Shown one piece after another: positions 1-8,428 of a DNA stretch of 52,303 nucleotides. Location: assembly GCA_027623815.1 (NCBI GenBank), contig JAQBUV010000006.1, forward strand, positions 1 through 52,303, in the 5' to 3' direction. Position numbers and translations under genes: made by a program. The stretch comes from Casp-Chloro-G3 sp002816715. Its GTDB lineage: Bacteria; Chloroflexota; Dehalococcoidia; Lucifugimonadales; UBA3495. Position 1 is the stretch's first letter. Each line of letters opens with the position of its first letter. The notes under the pieces are model-generated. The model did not search any database, was not told where the DNA came from, and saw nothing but the letters and a program-made list of their open reading frames with translations.

Positions 1-544
1 GGACCTTCCAGCGGGAGACTATCTTAACTTGGCCCTTTCGCTGTCCTAACAATGGGGTCCACCTCATACCAAAGCCGATAGGGATGCCCAGCAGAGTAAA
101 CAGAGTTAACCTTCCTATAAGAAAAGCACCGATCACCGACCCGCCCGCCAACCACGCCAAACCCATGCTGCGCTTTCGGTTAACGGAGAGACTGATCAAT
201 TCCCCAGCACCGTAGCCAACGCCCAGCTCGATGAGACTGGTCACGAACGGCACACCCAGCAAAACTAGACTAAGTATTCCCCAAATGATACCGCCGCCAA
301 TGGCTACGGCTACAGTAACACCCACCGCCCTGGCATAATAGGTCGGACGTACGTCATACGTTGGCATGCGCACCGCTCGGCCGCACTCTTTGCAGCGAAT
401 GCCCACCGGAGCTTGCACCATGCAACTGGTACACACCCATTTGCGGCACTGGCTACAGGAAAGCCCAGTTTCGGTTTCGGGGTGCCAGTAGCAGTTCCCG
501 GTATTGGCGTGTTCCTGTTCAACTTCCCGCGGTTGCTCCACCAC
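1..544 (-). CDS. Zinc-finger (B-box type) multi-pass membrane protein, C-terminus cut by window edge
   Basis: The minus strand is open from a GTG at 544 to the window edge, about 181 codons. Near the N-terminus eight metal-ligand residues are spaced as in B-box/double zinc-ribbon domains: C18, H21, C30, C33, C38, C41, C51, C54 (the stretch CYWHPETETGLSCSQC is visible). A basic stretch and then several long hydrophobic segments follow, so the rest is membrane-embedded. The same zinc module sits in front of rhomboid proteases and small membrane proteins in Actinobacteria and Chloroflexota, but the rhomboid serine motif is not visible here. The GTG overlaps the plsY stop codon (TAGTG), which implies translational coupling. 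The function is unknown. The domain call is good and the start is moderately sure. Confidence 0.6.
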   Translation of the reverse strand, partial: MVEQPREVEQEHANTGNCYWHPETETGLSCSQCRKWVCTSCMVQAPVGIRCKECGRAVRMPTYDVRPTYYARAVGVTVAVAIGGGIIWGILSLVLLGVPFVTSLIELGVGYGAGELISLSVNRKRSMGLAWLAGGSVIGAFLIGRLTLFTLLGIPIGFGMRWTPLLGQRKGQVKIVSRWKV

Positions 545-1230
545 TACCCGCTACTTGTGGCTGCCGGGACTCGGTTAATCCACTCGGCACGATCATCAAC
601 GTCACGATCTTTAAGCAATCGATTAAGTAATACCTGCCTCAACGGAAGGCCTTGAGGCATTGGGCCACCGTTGGATAATAGCCGTTTCAAGATCACCAAA
701 ATCAGAATCCCTACACAAAACCAGCTTACTGATGCTGGCTGTCCCGCAAGCAAAGCCCATAAGGGCAATGCAGTCAAAGCCAACAACACCCAAATCCCAG
801 AACTCCTGGTGATCAGCCAGCCCACCATAAACACCAACAAGAACGCTCCAATCAACAGCGGAGATAATGCCATCAGCACTCCCGCAATTACGGCGATACC
901 GCGCCCCCCTTGAAAGCGCATGAACACTGACCAGTTATGCCCAACCACGGCCAGAGTCGGAGCTAGCAGAAGCGCCAGCGAATTCTGATCCAGTCCCAGA
1001 ATGTAATGCCCGATTAAGACCGGGGATGCACCCTTGATTAGAATATCAAAGATACCTAAAGGAAGCAGCCACCGCTTACCCGCTTGTTGCGCAATATTGG
1101 AACCACCCAAGTTTCCGCTGCCGTACTCACGAATGTCGATGCCTCTGACCAGTTTACCGATCAGGAATGCGGTCGGCACCGAAGCCACCAGGTAGGCGTA
1201 AATGTACAGCCCAACAATTGCCATCACCAT
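544..1230 (-). CDS. plsY: Acyl-phosphate:glycerol-3-phosphate acyltransferase PlsY
   Basis: A 228-residue integral membrane protein that would transfer an acyl group from acyl-phosphate to glycerol-3-phosphate, the first committed step of phospholipid synthesis. The conserved PlsY motifs are visible: YGSGNLGGSNIAQQAGK near residue 36 (family GSGNxGxTNxxR), GHNWSVFMRFQGGRGIA around residue 97 (family GHxxPvFlxFxGGKgvA), and hydrophobic helices between them. The length is slightly above the usual 190-210 because of a polar C-terminal tail of about 30 residues. It lies 12 nt downstream of the PHP gene and overlaps the next gene, so it is probably the fourth gene of the rny-ymdB-PHP-plsY run. Confidence 0.93.
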   Translation of the reverse strand: MVMAIVGLYIYAYLVASVPTAFLIGKLVRGIDIREYGSGNLGGSNIAQQAGKRWLLPLGIFDILIKGASPVLIGHYILGLDQNSLALLLAPTLAVVGHNWSVFMRFQGGRGIAVIAGVLMALSPLLIGAFLLVFMVGWLITRSSGIWVLLALTALPLWALLAGQPASVSWFCVGILILVILKRLLSNGGPMPQGLPLRQVLLNRLLKDRDVDDRAEWINRVPAATSSG

Positions 1231-1242
1231 CTCAGGCCAGGC

Positions 1243-2091
1243 CTAGCTCGAGGATTGAGTCAGCTTTCTGGATGCCTCTTCCAGACGCTCTACGGTTTCC
1301 ATTGGCGGGCCCATAGTTCCAGGCAGCAACTCTCCGGTATTGCCCAGGCCATGATAATCGCTGCCGCCGCAGGGTATCAGACCGTGACGTTTCGCTATGT
1401 CCAACAAACGCGCGATGGTACCTGGCGAGTACTGTGCGTAGTGGACTTCCATACCCACCAGGCCCGCCTCTTTCAAATGCGTAACCTTACTCTCTAGGTC
1501 TGGCAACTGAGCGGGATGCGCCAGCACCGCTACTCCGCCGATCCTCGACAGCATTGCCACGCCTTCTTCTGGGGTCATCTTCTCGCGATGGGCGTAAGCC
1601 AAGCCGTTGCGACCCAAGTACTCGGCAAAGGCGTCCTTGGGTTCTTTGAAGTAGCCTTTCTCCACCAGGGCCAAGGCAATATGGGGACGTCCTACCGACC
1701 CATCGCCAGCGATCTCCCGCACACGCTCCCATTCGATATGCAACCCATACTCCGCCAGTTTCTCCACCATCGCCTGTCCGCGTTCCAGACGGCCCTCACG
1801 AAATCGGGTAAGCACACTCTGTAACTCGTCATCGTCGTATTGAACAAAGTATCCCAGCATGTGTATCTCATCCCCGGGTATGTCAGTGCTCAGTTCCAGC
1901 CCCGGGATGAGCCGCATGTCGGGAAACTCCTTGAGCGCCTGGTAAGCCTCGGCCAGACCGTCGGTGTTGTCGTGGTCTGACACTGAAACCACCTTCAGTC
2001 CTTGCCGCGCCACCAGCTGAATCAGTTCAGTGGGGGTCAAACGTCCGTCAGATACCGTAGTGTGTAAGTGAAGATCAACAACTGCGCCCAT
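1243..2091 (-). CDS. PHP-domain phosphoesterase (TrpH/RNase AM-like)
   Basis: 282 residues with the polymerase-and-histidinol-phosphatase metal-binding motifs in order: DLHLHTTVSDG at the N-terminus, VSDHDNTDG near residue 37, VLAHPAQ in the middle, and GGSDYHG near residue 242. Stand-alone PHP proteins of this size (YciV/TrpH family) hydrolyse 3',5'-nucleoside bisphosphates or trim RNA 5' ends. That activity is known for the family, not proven here. The ATG lies 2 nt after the ymdB stop, so the two are surely co-transcribed. Placement behind RNase Y and the YmdB phosphodiesterase fits a role in RNA or nucleotide turnover. Confidence 0.88.
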   Translation of the reverse strand: MGAVVDLHLHTTVSDGRLTPTELIQLVARQGLKVVSVSDHDNTDGLAEAYQALKEFPDMRLIPGLELSTDIPGDEIHMLGYFVQYDDDELQSVLTRFREGRLERGQAMVEKLAEYGLHIEWERVREIAGDGSVGRPHIALALVEKGYFKEPKDAFAEYLGRNGLAYAHREKMTPEEGVAMLSRIGGVAVLAHPAQLPDLESKVTHLKEAGLVGMEVHYAQYSPGTIARLLDIAKRHGLIPCGGSDYHGLGNTGELLPGTMGPPMETVERLEEASRKLTQSSS

Positions 2092-2093
2092 AA

Positions 2094-2864
2094 TTAATCA
2101 ACCGTCCTGTCTATGCGCTGGATAGCGGTGGTTTTTCCAGTTTCAGAATCAATATCCAGCAAAACCGAATTCATGGTCACCGGCCCGTTGGCCACGCTCA
2201 ACCTTTGGGGCATACCGGTCAAGAAGCGATCTAAAACTGCGTCAACTTCGCTCCCGATCACCGAGTTGATTGGACCAGTCATCCCCACATCGGTCAAATA
2301 TCCGGTGCCCTTGGGCAATATCTTAGCGTCTACCGTGCCGACGTGGGTGTGGGTGCCCAGCACCGCGCTCACCCGACCGTCCAGATACCAGCCCAAGCCC
2401 TGCTTTTCCGAAGTGGCTTCAGCGTGGAAATCCACGATAATTATCTTGGGGTTTTCAGCGGTTTTTACTTCCCTCAGGATCATATCGGCGGTCCGGAAAG
2501 GACAATCCAGAGGTGGCATGAACACTCGCCCCATCAAATTCATTACCATGACGCCGTTATGGAAGAGAAAGCCACGACCTGGTGCGTTAGGGTAGTTCGC
2601 TGGGCGTATTAAGGGTAGGCCCTCGTCCATGCTGGGGATAATTTCCTTCTGGTCCCAGATATGGTTGCCTGAAGTCAGCACGTCAACGCCATTATCCAGC
2701 AACTCGTAGGCCGTGTCCGAGGTGATACCAAAACCGCCAGCAGTATTCTCGCCGTTGGCAATCACCATGTCGATTCCAAACTCTTGACGGACTTCCGGCA
2801 AAAGGGCTTTGATGGCCTGTCTCCCCGGCTTACCGATGATGTCACCAATCATTAGGATACGCAA
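2094..2864 (-). CDS. ymdB: YmdB-family metallophosphoesterase
   Basis: 256 residues, close to the 260-265 typical of the family. The N-terminus reads MRILMIGDIIGKPGRQA and is followed by VIANGENTAGGFGIT, TSGNHIWDQKEI, IIVDFHAEATSEKQ and LGTHTHVGT, which supply the Asp, Asn, Glu and His ligands of the dinuclear metal site. Characterised YmdB proteins hydrolyse 2',3'-cyclic nucleotides. The start is a TTG preceded by AGGACGG about 9 nt upstream. The rny-ymdB order is the same as in Firmicutes. A strong hairpin with a U-tract lies between rny and this gene, so its expression could depend on readthrough of that site. Confidence 0.92.
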   Translation of the reverse strand: MRILMIGDIIGKPGRQAIKALLPEVRQEFGIDMVIANGENTAGGFGITSDTAYELLDNGVDVLTSGNHIWDQKEIIPSMDEGLPLIRPANYPNAPGRGFLFHNGVMVMNLMGRVFMPPLDCPFRTADMILREVKTAENPKIIIVDFHAEATSEKQGLGWYLDGRVSAVLGTHTHVGTVDAKILPKGTGYLTDVGMTGPINSVIGSEVDAVLDRFLTGMPQRLSVANGPVTMNSVLLDIDSETGKTTAIQRIDRTVD

Positions 2865-2880
2865 GTTTTACCGTCCTGGA

Positions 2881-2930
2881 TTTTCAAATTAAAAGGGACC
2901 CAACGCCGGGTAACTCCGGTCTGGGTCCCT
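2881..2930 (-). terminator. Intrinsic terminator downstream of rny / upstream of ymdB
   Basis: On the minus strand AGGGACCCA (2930-2922) pairs with TGGGTCCCT (2902-2894). The loop contains a second CCGG/CCGG pairing, and TTTTAATTT follows. This is a standard Rho-independent terminator after rny and lies only about 17 nt before the ymdB start codon. It could therefore act as an attenuator for the ymdB-PHP-plsY genes. Confidence 0.75.
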
Positions 2931-3016
2931 AACAAGTTCCCACGGTCTTTGCCGAGATTCACTCCGGAGACGCCTCACCGCTCGGGTCAGTAAGACATCT
3001 CCTGCTTGAGCCTAGC

Positions 3017-4552
3017 TCAACGGGCAAACTCAGAGTTCCGAGTTTCTCTAATCACGGTGACTTTAATTTGCCCTGGGAATACCAGTTCTGTTTCCACTTT
3101 CTTAGCGATGTCACGGGCCAACGCTGCCGCCTGGATATCGTCAATATCACCTGGCTTGACCATCACTCTTACTTCACGCCCTGCTTGAATGGCGAAAGCA
3201 CGTTCCACACCGCCGAAGCTAATCGCCGCGTCCTCCAGTTCCCGTAGTCGCTTGACGTATTGGTCAAGCGACTCCTTGCGCGCGCCCGGTCGGGCGGCAC
3301 TGATCGCGTCGGCAGCCGCCACCAGGAAGGACTCTACAGACGAGTGTTCATCGTCGTGGTGCTCTTTGATGCAGGCACAGGTCGCCTGGTTCACGCCGTA
3401 CTTGGCGGAAAGCTCCGCACCGATTTCAGCGTGAGGGCCTGGAACCTCATGGGTCAAAGCCTTGCCGATGTCATGCAGCAGACCGCCGATCCTGGCGAGT
3501 TTTACATTGGCGCCTACTTCGGCCGCCAGCATTCCAGCCAACAGCCCTACTTCTATGCAGTGCTTGAGTACGTTCTCGCCGTAGCTGTAACGATACTTGA
3601 GTTGGCCCAAGTATCGGATTAACTCCGGGTCCAGACCGGTTACGGCCATGTCAAAAGTGGCTTGTTCACCGGCTTTCCAAATGGTCTGCTCAATATCCGT
3701 GTGAGCTCGGTTGACCATATCCTCAATCCTGGCTGGCTGGATCCGGCCATCGGTCACCAGCTTTCCCAAGGCCAGTTTGGCGATTTCTCGCCGCACTGGG
3801 TCAAAACAGGATACAGTGACTATTTCCGGAGTATCGTCAATTATGATGTCCACTCCAGTGAGAGCTTCCAGTGCTCTAATGTTCCGCCCTTCGCGGCCAA
3901 TGAGACGACCCTTCATCTCATCATTAGGCAGGGATACGGTTGACGTAGTGGTTTCCGATACCACGTCAGTAGCCAGACGGTTAATGGCTAATGTGATAAT
4001 GTTGCGGGCGTTTTCGTCGGCTCTTAGCTTGAAGTCCTTCTCTAACTCGTAGTACCGGCGAGAAAGATCATGCTCGGCCTGTTCCTGGCCTTTAAGCACC
4101 ACCATTTCCCTGGCCTCAGCTACGCTTAGCCTAGACACTTCTTCCAATGCTCTAATCTGCTGTGCCTTTAGAGCGTCGGCCTCATTTATTGCTAGTTGGA
4201 CCTCCGTTTCCTTCTCGACAAGCCTACTTTGCTGCTTTTCTAGAGTCTCGGTCTTGCGCTCCAGTTGCTCTTCCTTCTGAGCGTATCGTCGCTCCTGTCG
4301 GTTAAGCTCCCGGCGCTGTTCCTTGATTTCCTGCTCGCCCAAATTGCGTAGCTTTAACGCTTCTTCTTGCGCACTGATGAGGATCTTCCGCTTCTCCTCA
4401 TCTGCCTGGGATAAAACTACTTTGGCTTCGTCATTGGCGTTTGCTACCCGCTTACCGTCTATTTTGGACTGGAGGATGAGCCAAACTGCAACCCCCGACC
4501 CAGCTATCCCTGCGGCCGCTAGAACGGAGAGGATGATGACTAGTATTGACAT
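3017..4552 (-). CDS. rny: Ribonuclease Y
   Basis: 511 residues, the usual length. Layout: an N-terminal transmembrane helix (about residues 3-27), a long charged coiled coil (about 35-200), a KH RNA-binding domain around GRLIGREGRNIRALE (about 215-230), an HD domain with the metal motif LLHDIGKAL and EHHDDEHSS (about 355-400), and a conserved C-terminus ending IKVTVIRETRNSEFAR. RNase Y is a membrane-anchored endoribonuclease that starts mRNA decay. The ATG at 4552 is preceded by GGGGTGG. A well-matched sigma-70 type promoter lies about 60 nt upstream. Confidence 0.97.
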   Translation of the reverse strand: MSILVIILSVLAAAGIAGSGVAVWLILQSKIDGKRVANANDEAKVVLSQADEEKRKILISAQEEALKLRNLGEQEIKEQRRELNRQERRYAQKEEQLERKTETLEKQQSRLVEKETEVQLAINEADALKAQQIRALEEVSRLSVAEAREMVVLKGQEQAEHDLSRRYYELEKDFKLRADENARNIITLAINRLATDVVSETTTSTVSLPNDEMKGRLIGREGRNIRALEALTGVDIIIDDTPEIVTVSCFDPVRREIAKLALGKLVTDGRIQPARIEDMVNRAHTDIEQTIWKAGEQATFDMAVTGLDPELIRYLGQLKYRYSYGENVLKHCIEVGLLAGMLAAEVGANVKLARIGGLLHDIGKALTHEVPGPHAEIGAELSAKYGVNQATCACIKEHHDDEHSSVESFLVAAADAISAARPGARKESLDQYVKRLRELEDAAISFGGVERAFAIQAGREVRVMVKPGDIDDIQAAALARDIAKKVETELVFPGQIKVTVIRETRNSEFAR

Positions 4553-4611
4553 ATAACCACCCCTTTCCGACTAGGTTACCGTACTTTAGAGACCTTGTCT
4601 CTTAACTAAAT

Positions 4612-4640
4612 ATCGTATCGATAACCCCTTGAAGTGTCAA
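4612..4640 (-). promoter_or_regulatory. Predicted sigma-70 promoter of rny
   Basis: On the minus strand TTGACA (4640-4635) is separated by exactly 17 nt from TACGAT (4617-4612), about 60 nt ahead of the rny ATG. The -35 box sits inside an imperfect palindrome, CCTTGA-N4-TCAAGG, which could be an operator. Confidence 0.7.
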
Positions 4641-4710
4641 GGTAAAACTTGACGGCGCAGGGCCTTTTTGGTTGTGCGGTTGGCCCTTGGCCAGCGCTAG
4701 CTACGCCGGT

Positions 4711-4746
4711 TCACCCCTTCCCCTGAGGAAGAGGGGCCTGGGGTGA
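4711..4746. repeat. REP-like inverted repeat (CCCCT-rich)
   Basis: TCACCCC (4711-4717) and GGGGTGA (4740-4746) enclose a second pairing, CCCCT/AGGGG, with a short loop. The composition resembles the short dispersed C-rich palindromes common in environmental genomes. A related copy is at 44112-44134. No U-tract follows, so it is not a clear terminator. Confidence 0.5.
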
Positions 4747-4838
4747 TGGGGGAGAGTTGAAAAGGTTAGGGATTGGCCCTTCCAACTCGAACCATACTTG
4801 AACCATAGTCGATAGTGAATTTATCGAAAGGCCCTAAC

Positions 4839-4986
4839 CAATTGCTCCAGCAATTCTAATTATGGCAATTCGACCCCGCGTATCGGCAGAAAATCGCTCC
4901 TCTGAACCCATCACTCGTATCTGTACAAGAGGGCCGTGACGGGGCGAATACCGACATTAACCCCATAATTAGAATTGCTGCAATTG
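4839..4986. repeat. Fold-back element: 17-bp perfect inverted repeat around a 97-nt spacer
   Basis: AGCAATTCTAATTATGG at 4849-4865 is repeated exactly in inverted orientation at 4963-4979. Outside it CAATTGC (4839-4845) pairs with GCAATTG (4980-4986), with a 2-nt offset. Inside, a CCCCG/CGGGG pairing is possible. No coding frame is visible in the spacer. It ends 12 nt before the -35 box of the dnaJ promoter. It could be a MITE-like element, an RNA, or a regulatory structure. Confidence 0.6.
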
Positions 4987-4997
4987 CTCAAATAGTA

Positions 4998-5027
4998 TTG
5001 AGGCTAATCAGTCAGGTGCTCTATAAT
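4998..5027 (+). promoter_or_regulatory. Predicted promoter of dnaJ
   Basis: TTGAGG (4998-5003), an 18-nt spacer and a perfect TATAAT (5022-5027). Transcription would begin near 5034 and leave a leader of about 40 nt before the ATG at 5076. This argues against translation starts further upstream. No CIRCE-type heat-shock operator is visible. Confidence 0.65.
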
Positions 5028-5075
5028 GGGATGGACTGTCCTAACAATATTCCAACTTTTGTCGGTGGGTTCCGT

Positions 5076-6341
5076 ATGGCTAAATTAGACTATTATGAAG
5101 TTTTGGGCGTGCCAAAAAGTGACTCCGAAGAAAATATTCGCCGGGCCTTCCGCAAGAAGGCCATGGAGTACCATCCTGACCGAAATAAGAACCCGGGCGC
5201 TGAGGAAAAATTCAAGGACATCAACGAAGCTTATCAGGTACTGAGCGACTCCAAGAAGCGCGCTCAGTATGACCGCGCTGGACATGCCGGTGTGAATGGC
5301 GGCAACGGCGGCTTTGACCGTCCCTTCGATGGCTACGATGTGTTCGGTGGCTTTGGCGATATTTTTGATTCGTTCTTTGGCGATGCCTCTGGCCGGAGGG
5401 CGAGCGAACCGCAGCGGGGGGGCGATATCCAGCAACGCGTGACACTGACCTTCGATGAAGCGGTGTTCGGCGTCGAAAAAGAGATCGATGTTAATCGGGT
5501 AGAGCCTTGTCACCACTGTTCCGGCGCAGGCAATGAGCCCGGAAGCAACGTGAAGACTTGCAGCACCTGCCAGGGTAACGGGCAAGTGCGACGAACTCAG
5601 CGCAGTCTCTTTGGGCAATTCGCCCAGATAACTGCCTGTCCCACCTGTCAAGGACGGGGAAACGTTATTGACGTTCCCTGTACCAACTGCAAAGGCGCAG
5701 GACTGGAACGCCGCCAACGCAAGACCGCGGTGGCGATCCCCGCCGGTGTGCAGGGTGGCATGCAGGTACGGCTTACCGGGGAAGGTGATGTGGGGCGCAA
5801 CGGAGGGCCGCCGGGCAATCTATACGTCCAGGTAGCAGTTAGGGAACACTCGGTGTTTGAGCGAGAAGAGTTTGACCTCATTTACGAGTTGCCCCTGAAT
5901 ATGGTTGAAGCTGCGTTGGGAGCCGAGAAAGAGATACCCACTCTGGAAGGCGAATCTGAACTCCTGAAAATACCCCACGGTACCCAGCCGGGGCACGAGT
6001 TCCGCATTAAGGGCAAAGGCGTGCCCCATATCCACAGTAGCCGCCGAGGAGATCTGAGGGTGTTGGTAGACATCCAGGTGCCGGAGCGTCTGAACACCCG
6101 CCAAAGGGAGTTACTTAAGGAATTGGCAGAGTCCTTCGGTCAAGAGATCGTTCCCGAGAATAGTCCTGAAACTGTTCAGGAAGGTACCCCGGAAAGTAGT
6201 CCAGAAAACATTGCCGATCACCACGATCAGCCTAAACAACCAACACAACCAAAACGGCCAAAACAGTCAAAAAAACCCGAACCAGAACAACATGACAAGG
6301 ACAAAGGCATTTTTGACCGCATCAAAGACGCATTCGGTTAA
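5076..6341 (+). CDS. dnaJ: Chaperone DnaJ (type I Hsp40)
   Basis: 421 residues from the ATG at 5076, where MAKLDYYEVLGVPK begins as in the family; an open frame continues upstream to 4998 but lies over the promoter. Domains in order: J domain with the HPD motif (YHPDRNK), a G/F-rich linker (GGNGGFDRPFDGYDVFGGFGD region), four zinc-binding repeats (CHHCSGAG, CSTCQGNG, CPTCQGRG, CTNCKGAG), then the beta-rich C-terminal substrate domain. An extra polar tail of about 60 residues rich in P, E, Q and K is followed by GIFDRIKDAFG. It stimulates the DnaK ATPase. dnaK, grpE and hrcA are not next to it. Confidence 0.96.
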   Translation: MAKLDYYEVLGVPKSDSEENIRRAFRKKAMEYHPDRNKNPGAEEKFKDINEAYQVLSDSKKRAQYDRAGHAGVNGGNGGFDRPFDGYDVFGGFGDIFDSFFGDASGRRASEPQRGGDIQQRVTLTFDEAVFGVEKEIDVNRVEPCHHCSGAGNEPGSNVKTCSTCQGNGQVRRTQRSLFGQFAQITACPTCQGRGNVIDVPCTNCKGAGLERRQRKTAVAIPAGVQGGMQVRLTGEGDVGRNGGPPGNLYVQVAVREHSVFEREEFDLIYELPLNMVEAALGAEKEIPTLEGESELLKIPHGTQPGHEFRIKGKGVPHIHSSRRGDLRVLVDIQVPERLNTRQRELLKELAESFGQEIVPENSPETVQEGTPESSPENIADHHDQPKQPTQPKRPKQSKKPEPEQHDKDKGIFDRIKDAFG

Positions 6342-6369
6342 ACTAAACACTACGCCAAATGAGTAATAG

Positions 6370-6401
6370 ACAACCCGGGCCGATAACACCGGGTTGTTTT
6401 T
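6370..6401 (+). terminator. Intrinsic terminator after dnaJ
   Basis: ACAACCCGG (6370-6378) pairs with CCGGGTTGT (6389-6397) across a 10-nt loop, followed by TTTTT. It separates dnaJ from prmA, whose ATG lies only 13 nt beyond, so prmA expression may depend on partial readthrough. Confidence 0.85.
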
Positions 6402-6413
6402 CAGTGAGCGAAT

Positions 6414-7286
6414 ATGCAGTGGCACGAAATAAGCATCGAAATACCCTACGAGTATGTGGAACCGATCTCCTATCTGTTTGACCGCTATGGCCACGGCATG
6501 TCTATGGAGATTCTAGGCTCAGATAAGGTAATGCTGCGAACCTATCTGCCTTCCACTTCCCGTCAGAGGCTGGCTCACATTGAAGTGGGGGTCAAGCTGA
6601 CCAGCCTGATCCAGCCCCTGGGCGAGCTAAAAAATGAGCCGCTGCCGCCCGACGAAGACTGGCAGAACGCCTGGAAGTCCCACTTTAACCTGCTCAAATT
6701 GGGCCAGCACCTTATAATTAAGCCCTCCTGGATTGAATACCAAGCCGAACCGGATGATCTGGTGATTGAGCTAGACCCCGGCATGGCCTTTGGCACGGGT
6801 TATCATCCAACCACCTATACTTGCCTGGAGGCATTGGAGAACCTGATCGAGCCAGGCATGAGAGTCCTCGACCTGGGGGTTGGTTCGGGAATATTGACCA
6901 TAGCCGCCGCCAAAATGGGCGCGAAAAACGTCCTGGCCCTGGATATTGATTCGGTGGCGATCAAGGCCGCCCGTCAGAACTTCCGCCGCTTGGGAATCCT
7001 GCAGCAGGTCACCTTAGTGCAGGGGACATTACCCAACCCCCAAGCCCGGCCGGGCGAGTTCGATTTAATCATGGCCAACATTTCCTCCCGGGCCATCCGT
7101 GAGCGCGGGGCGCATATGCTGCCTTTGCTTAACGATCAGGGGGCGTTGATCGCTTCGGGAATCATCAATGACCAGGCGCAGGAGACAGAAGAAGCACTGG
7201 AGCAAGCCGGTTTCGTCGTACAAAATACTTGGCCCAAGGATGACTGGGTCACCCTGGTATGCCGGCCCAACAGTATTTCGGTCTAG
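6414..7286 (+). CDS. prmA: Ribosomal protein L11 methyltransferase PrmA
   Basis: 290 residues, the usual length. It would trimethylate ribosomal protein L11 using S-adenosylmethionine. The N-terminal part matches the L11-binding domain (MQWHEISIEIPYEYVEPIS). The catalytic part shows DPGMAFGTGYHPTT (about residues 120-133), the SAM-binding VLDLGVGSGILTIAAAKMGA, an acidic loop end (LALDIDSVAI) and the MANISS motif. The dnaJ-prmA order is widespread in bacteria, which supports both calls. The ATG at 6414 follows GTGAGCG. Confidence 0.95.
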   Translation: MQWHEISIEIPYEYVEPISYLFDRYGHGMSMEILGSDKVMLRTYLPSTSRQRLAHIEVGVKLTSLIQPLGELKNEPLPPDEDWQNAWKSHFNLLKLGQHLIIKPSWIEYQAEPDDLVIELDPGMAFGTGYHPTTYTCLEALENLIEPGMRVLDLGVGSGILTIAAAKMGAKNVLALDIDSVAIKAARQNFRRLGILQQVTLVQGTLPNPQARPGEFDLIMANISSRAIRERGAHMLPLLNDQGALIASGIINDQAQETEEALEQAGFVVQNTWPKDDWVTLVCRPNSISV

Positions 7287-7322
7287 ACTATCTGGCCAAG
7301 TCATCCGTCGCGAAAAATACCT

Positions 7323-8237
7323 TCATAAAGGAAAATCCACGTAACGCTCGCCGGTGTCCGGTAGCACTGTCACCACAGTTCGCCCGTCACCTAATTCATT
7401 GGCTAGGTTCAGAGCAGCGAACACGTTGGCCCCAGAAGATACACCAACCAGCAGCCCTTCCTCCCGAGCCAGTCGCAGACACATCTGGCCGGCCTCTTCG
7501 TCGGTCACTTGAGCTATGCTGTCTAGCAGACTACGGTCTAACAGTGGGGGGACGAAGTCGGCGCCAATACCCGGTATCATGTGACGCCCCGCCGTGCCGC
7601 TGCTCAACACCGGAGACCCGGCAGGCTCCACCGCAACAATTTGAACCGTCGGATTCACTTCTTTAAGACGCTTGCCCACTCCGGTGATCGTGCCGCCAGT
7701 TCCCACCGCCGCCACAAACGCGTCTACGCCGCCATTGGTGGCTTCTATGATTTCTTCAGCGGTGTATCGGTAGTGGGCTTCCGTTACTTGAACGTCGTTG
7801 AATATATCCAGCAAGAGGATATCCGGACTGGAACCAGCATAGGTCTTGGCTGATTCCGAGGCGCCATGCATACCTGAGTTGGGGGAGGTTAACCTGACCT
7901 CGGCCCCGTACCGTTCCACCAACCGGCGCAGGTTTAGCGGGGCGTTACTGGGCATGAAAATAGTTAGTCGGTATCCCTTGGCCGCGGCAACCATTGCCAG
8001 GGCCACGCCGCTGTTGCCGCTGGTGGCCCAGACCAATGTCGACCCCGCAGAAATCAGCCCTTGCCTCTCAGCGTTTTCCACCACTGCCAGGGCGATGCGG
8101 TCTTTGACGCTGCCGCTGGGATTTCGGTTCTCCAGCTTAACCAGCACCCGGGCTGAGCCTGACTCGACCACGTGGTTCAGGGCCAATAGCGGTGTGCCGC
8201 CAATAAGCTCCAGCACGCTTTGGATTACATGGGCCAC
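7323..8237 (-). CDS. cysK: Cysteine synthase (O-acetylserine sulfhydrylase)
   Basis: 304 residues. It would make cysteine from O-acetylserine and sulfide with pyridoxal phosphate. The PLP lysine lies in NPSGSVKDRIA (about residue 45). The substrate loop is TSGNSGVALA, the phosphate-binding loop GTGGTITGVG, and the C-terminal SSGANVFAAL is also typical. The related cystathionine beta-synthase has regulatory CBS domains, absent here. The GTG start is preceded by AAGGAG with a 5-nt gap. It is convergent with prmA (36 nt) and divergent from the kinase-like gene. A few CysM-type enzymes use other sulfur donors, so exact donor specificity is open. Confidence 0.92.
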   Translation of the reverse strand: MAHVIQSVLELIGGTPLLALNHVVESGSARVLVKLENRNPSGSVKDRIALAVVENAERQGLISAGSTLVWATSGNSGVALAMVAAAKGYRLTIFMPSNAPLNLRRLVERYGAEVRLTSPNSGMHGASESAKTYAGSSPDILLLDIFNDVQVTEAHYRYTAEEIIEATNGGVDAFVAAVGTGGTITGVGKRLKEVNPTVQIVAVEPAGSPVLSSGTAGRHMIPGIGADFVPPLLDRSLLDSIAQVTDEEAGQMCLRLAREEGLLVGVSSGANVFAALNLANELGDGRTVVTVLPDTGERYVDFPL

Positions 8238-8428
8238 AAAATCTCCTTGGAGTGAATGCTAGGAATGATGGGGAATGGACTAAGGGAATGAGGAAGTTTG
8301 GCACACTTTTTAGACCAGCGTCAACCACTATAAATTAGCCGCCATTTCTCAAAATTGATGCTATACTTGTTCTGCTCAAATACAGGCCATTCCTAACCAA
8401 TCCCTTCCGGCAAAGCATAGACACCACT

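Noticed and set aside
2865..3016. T-box or other known riboswitch in the rny-ymdB gap
   Set aside because: The T-box sequence AGGGTGGNACCGCG is absent; only a terminator with a short leader is clear.
4998..5075. Upstream extension of dnaJ by 26 codons
   Set aside because: It covers the predicted promoter and -10 box, and the family begins at the ATG at 5076.
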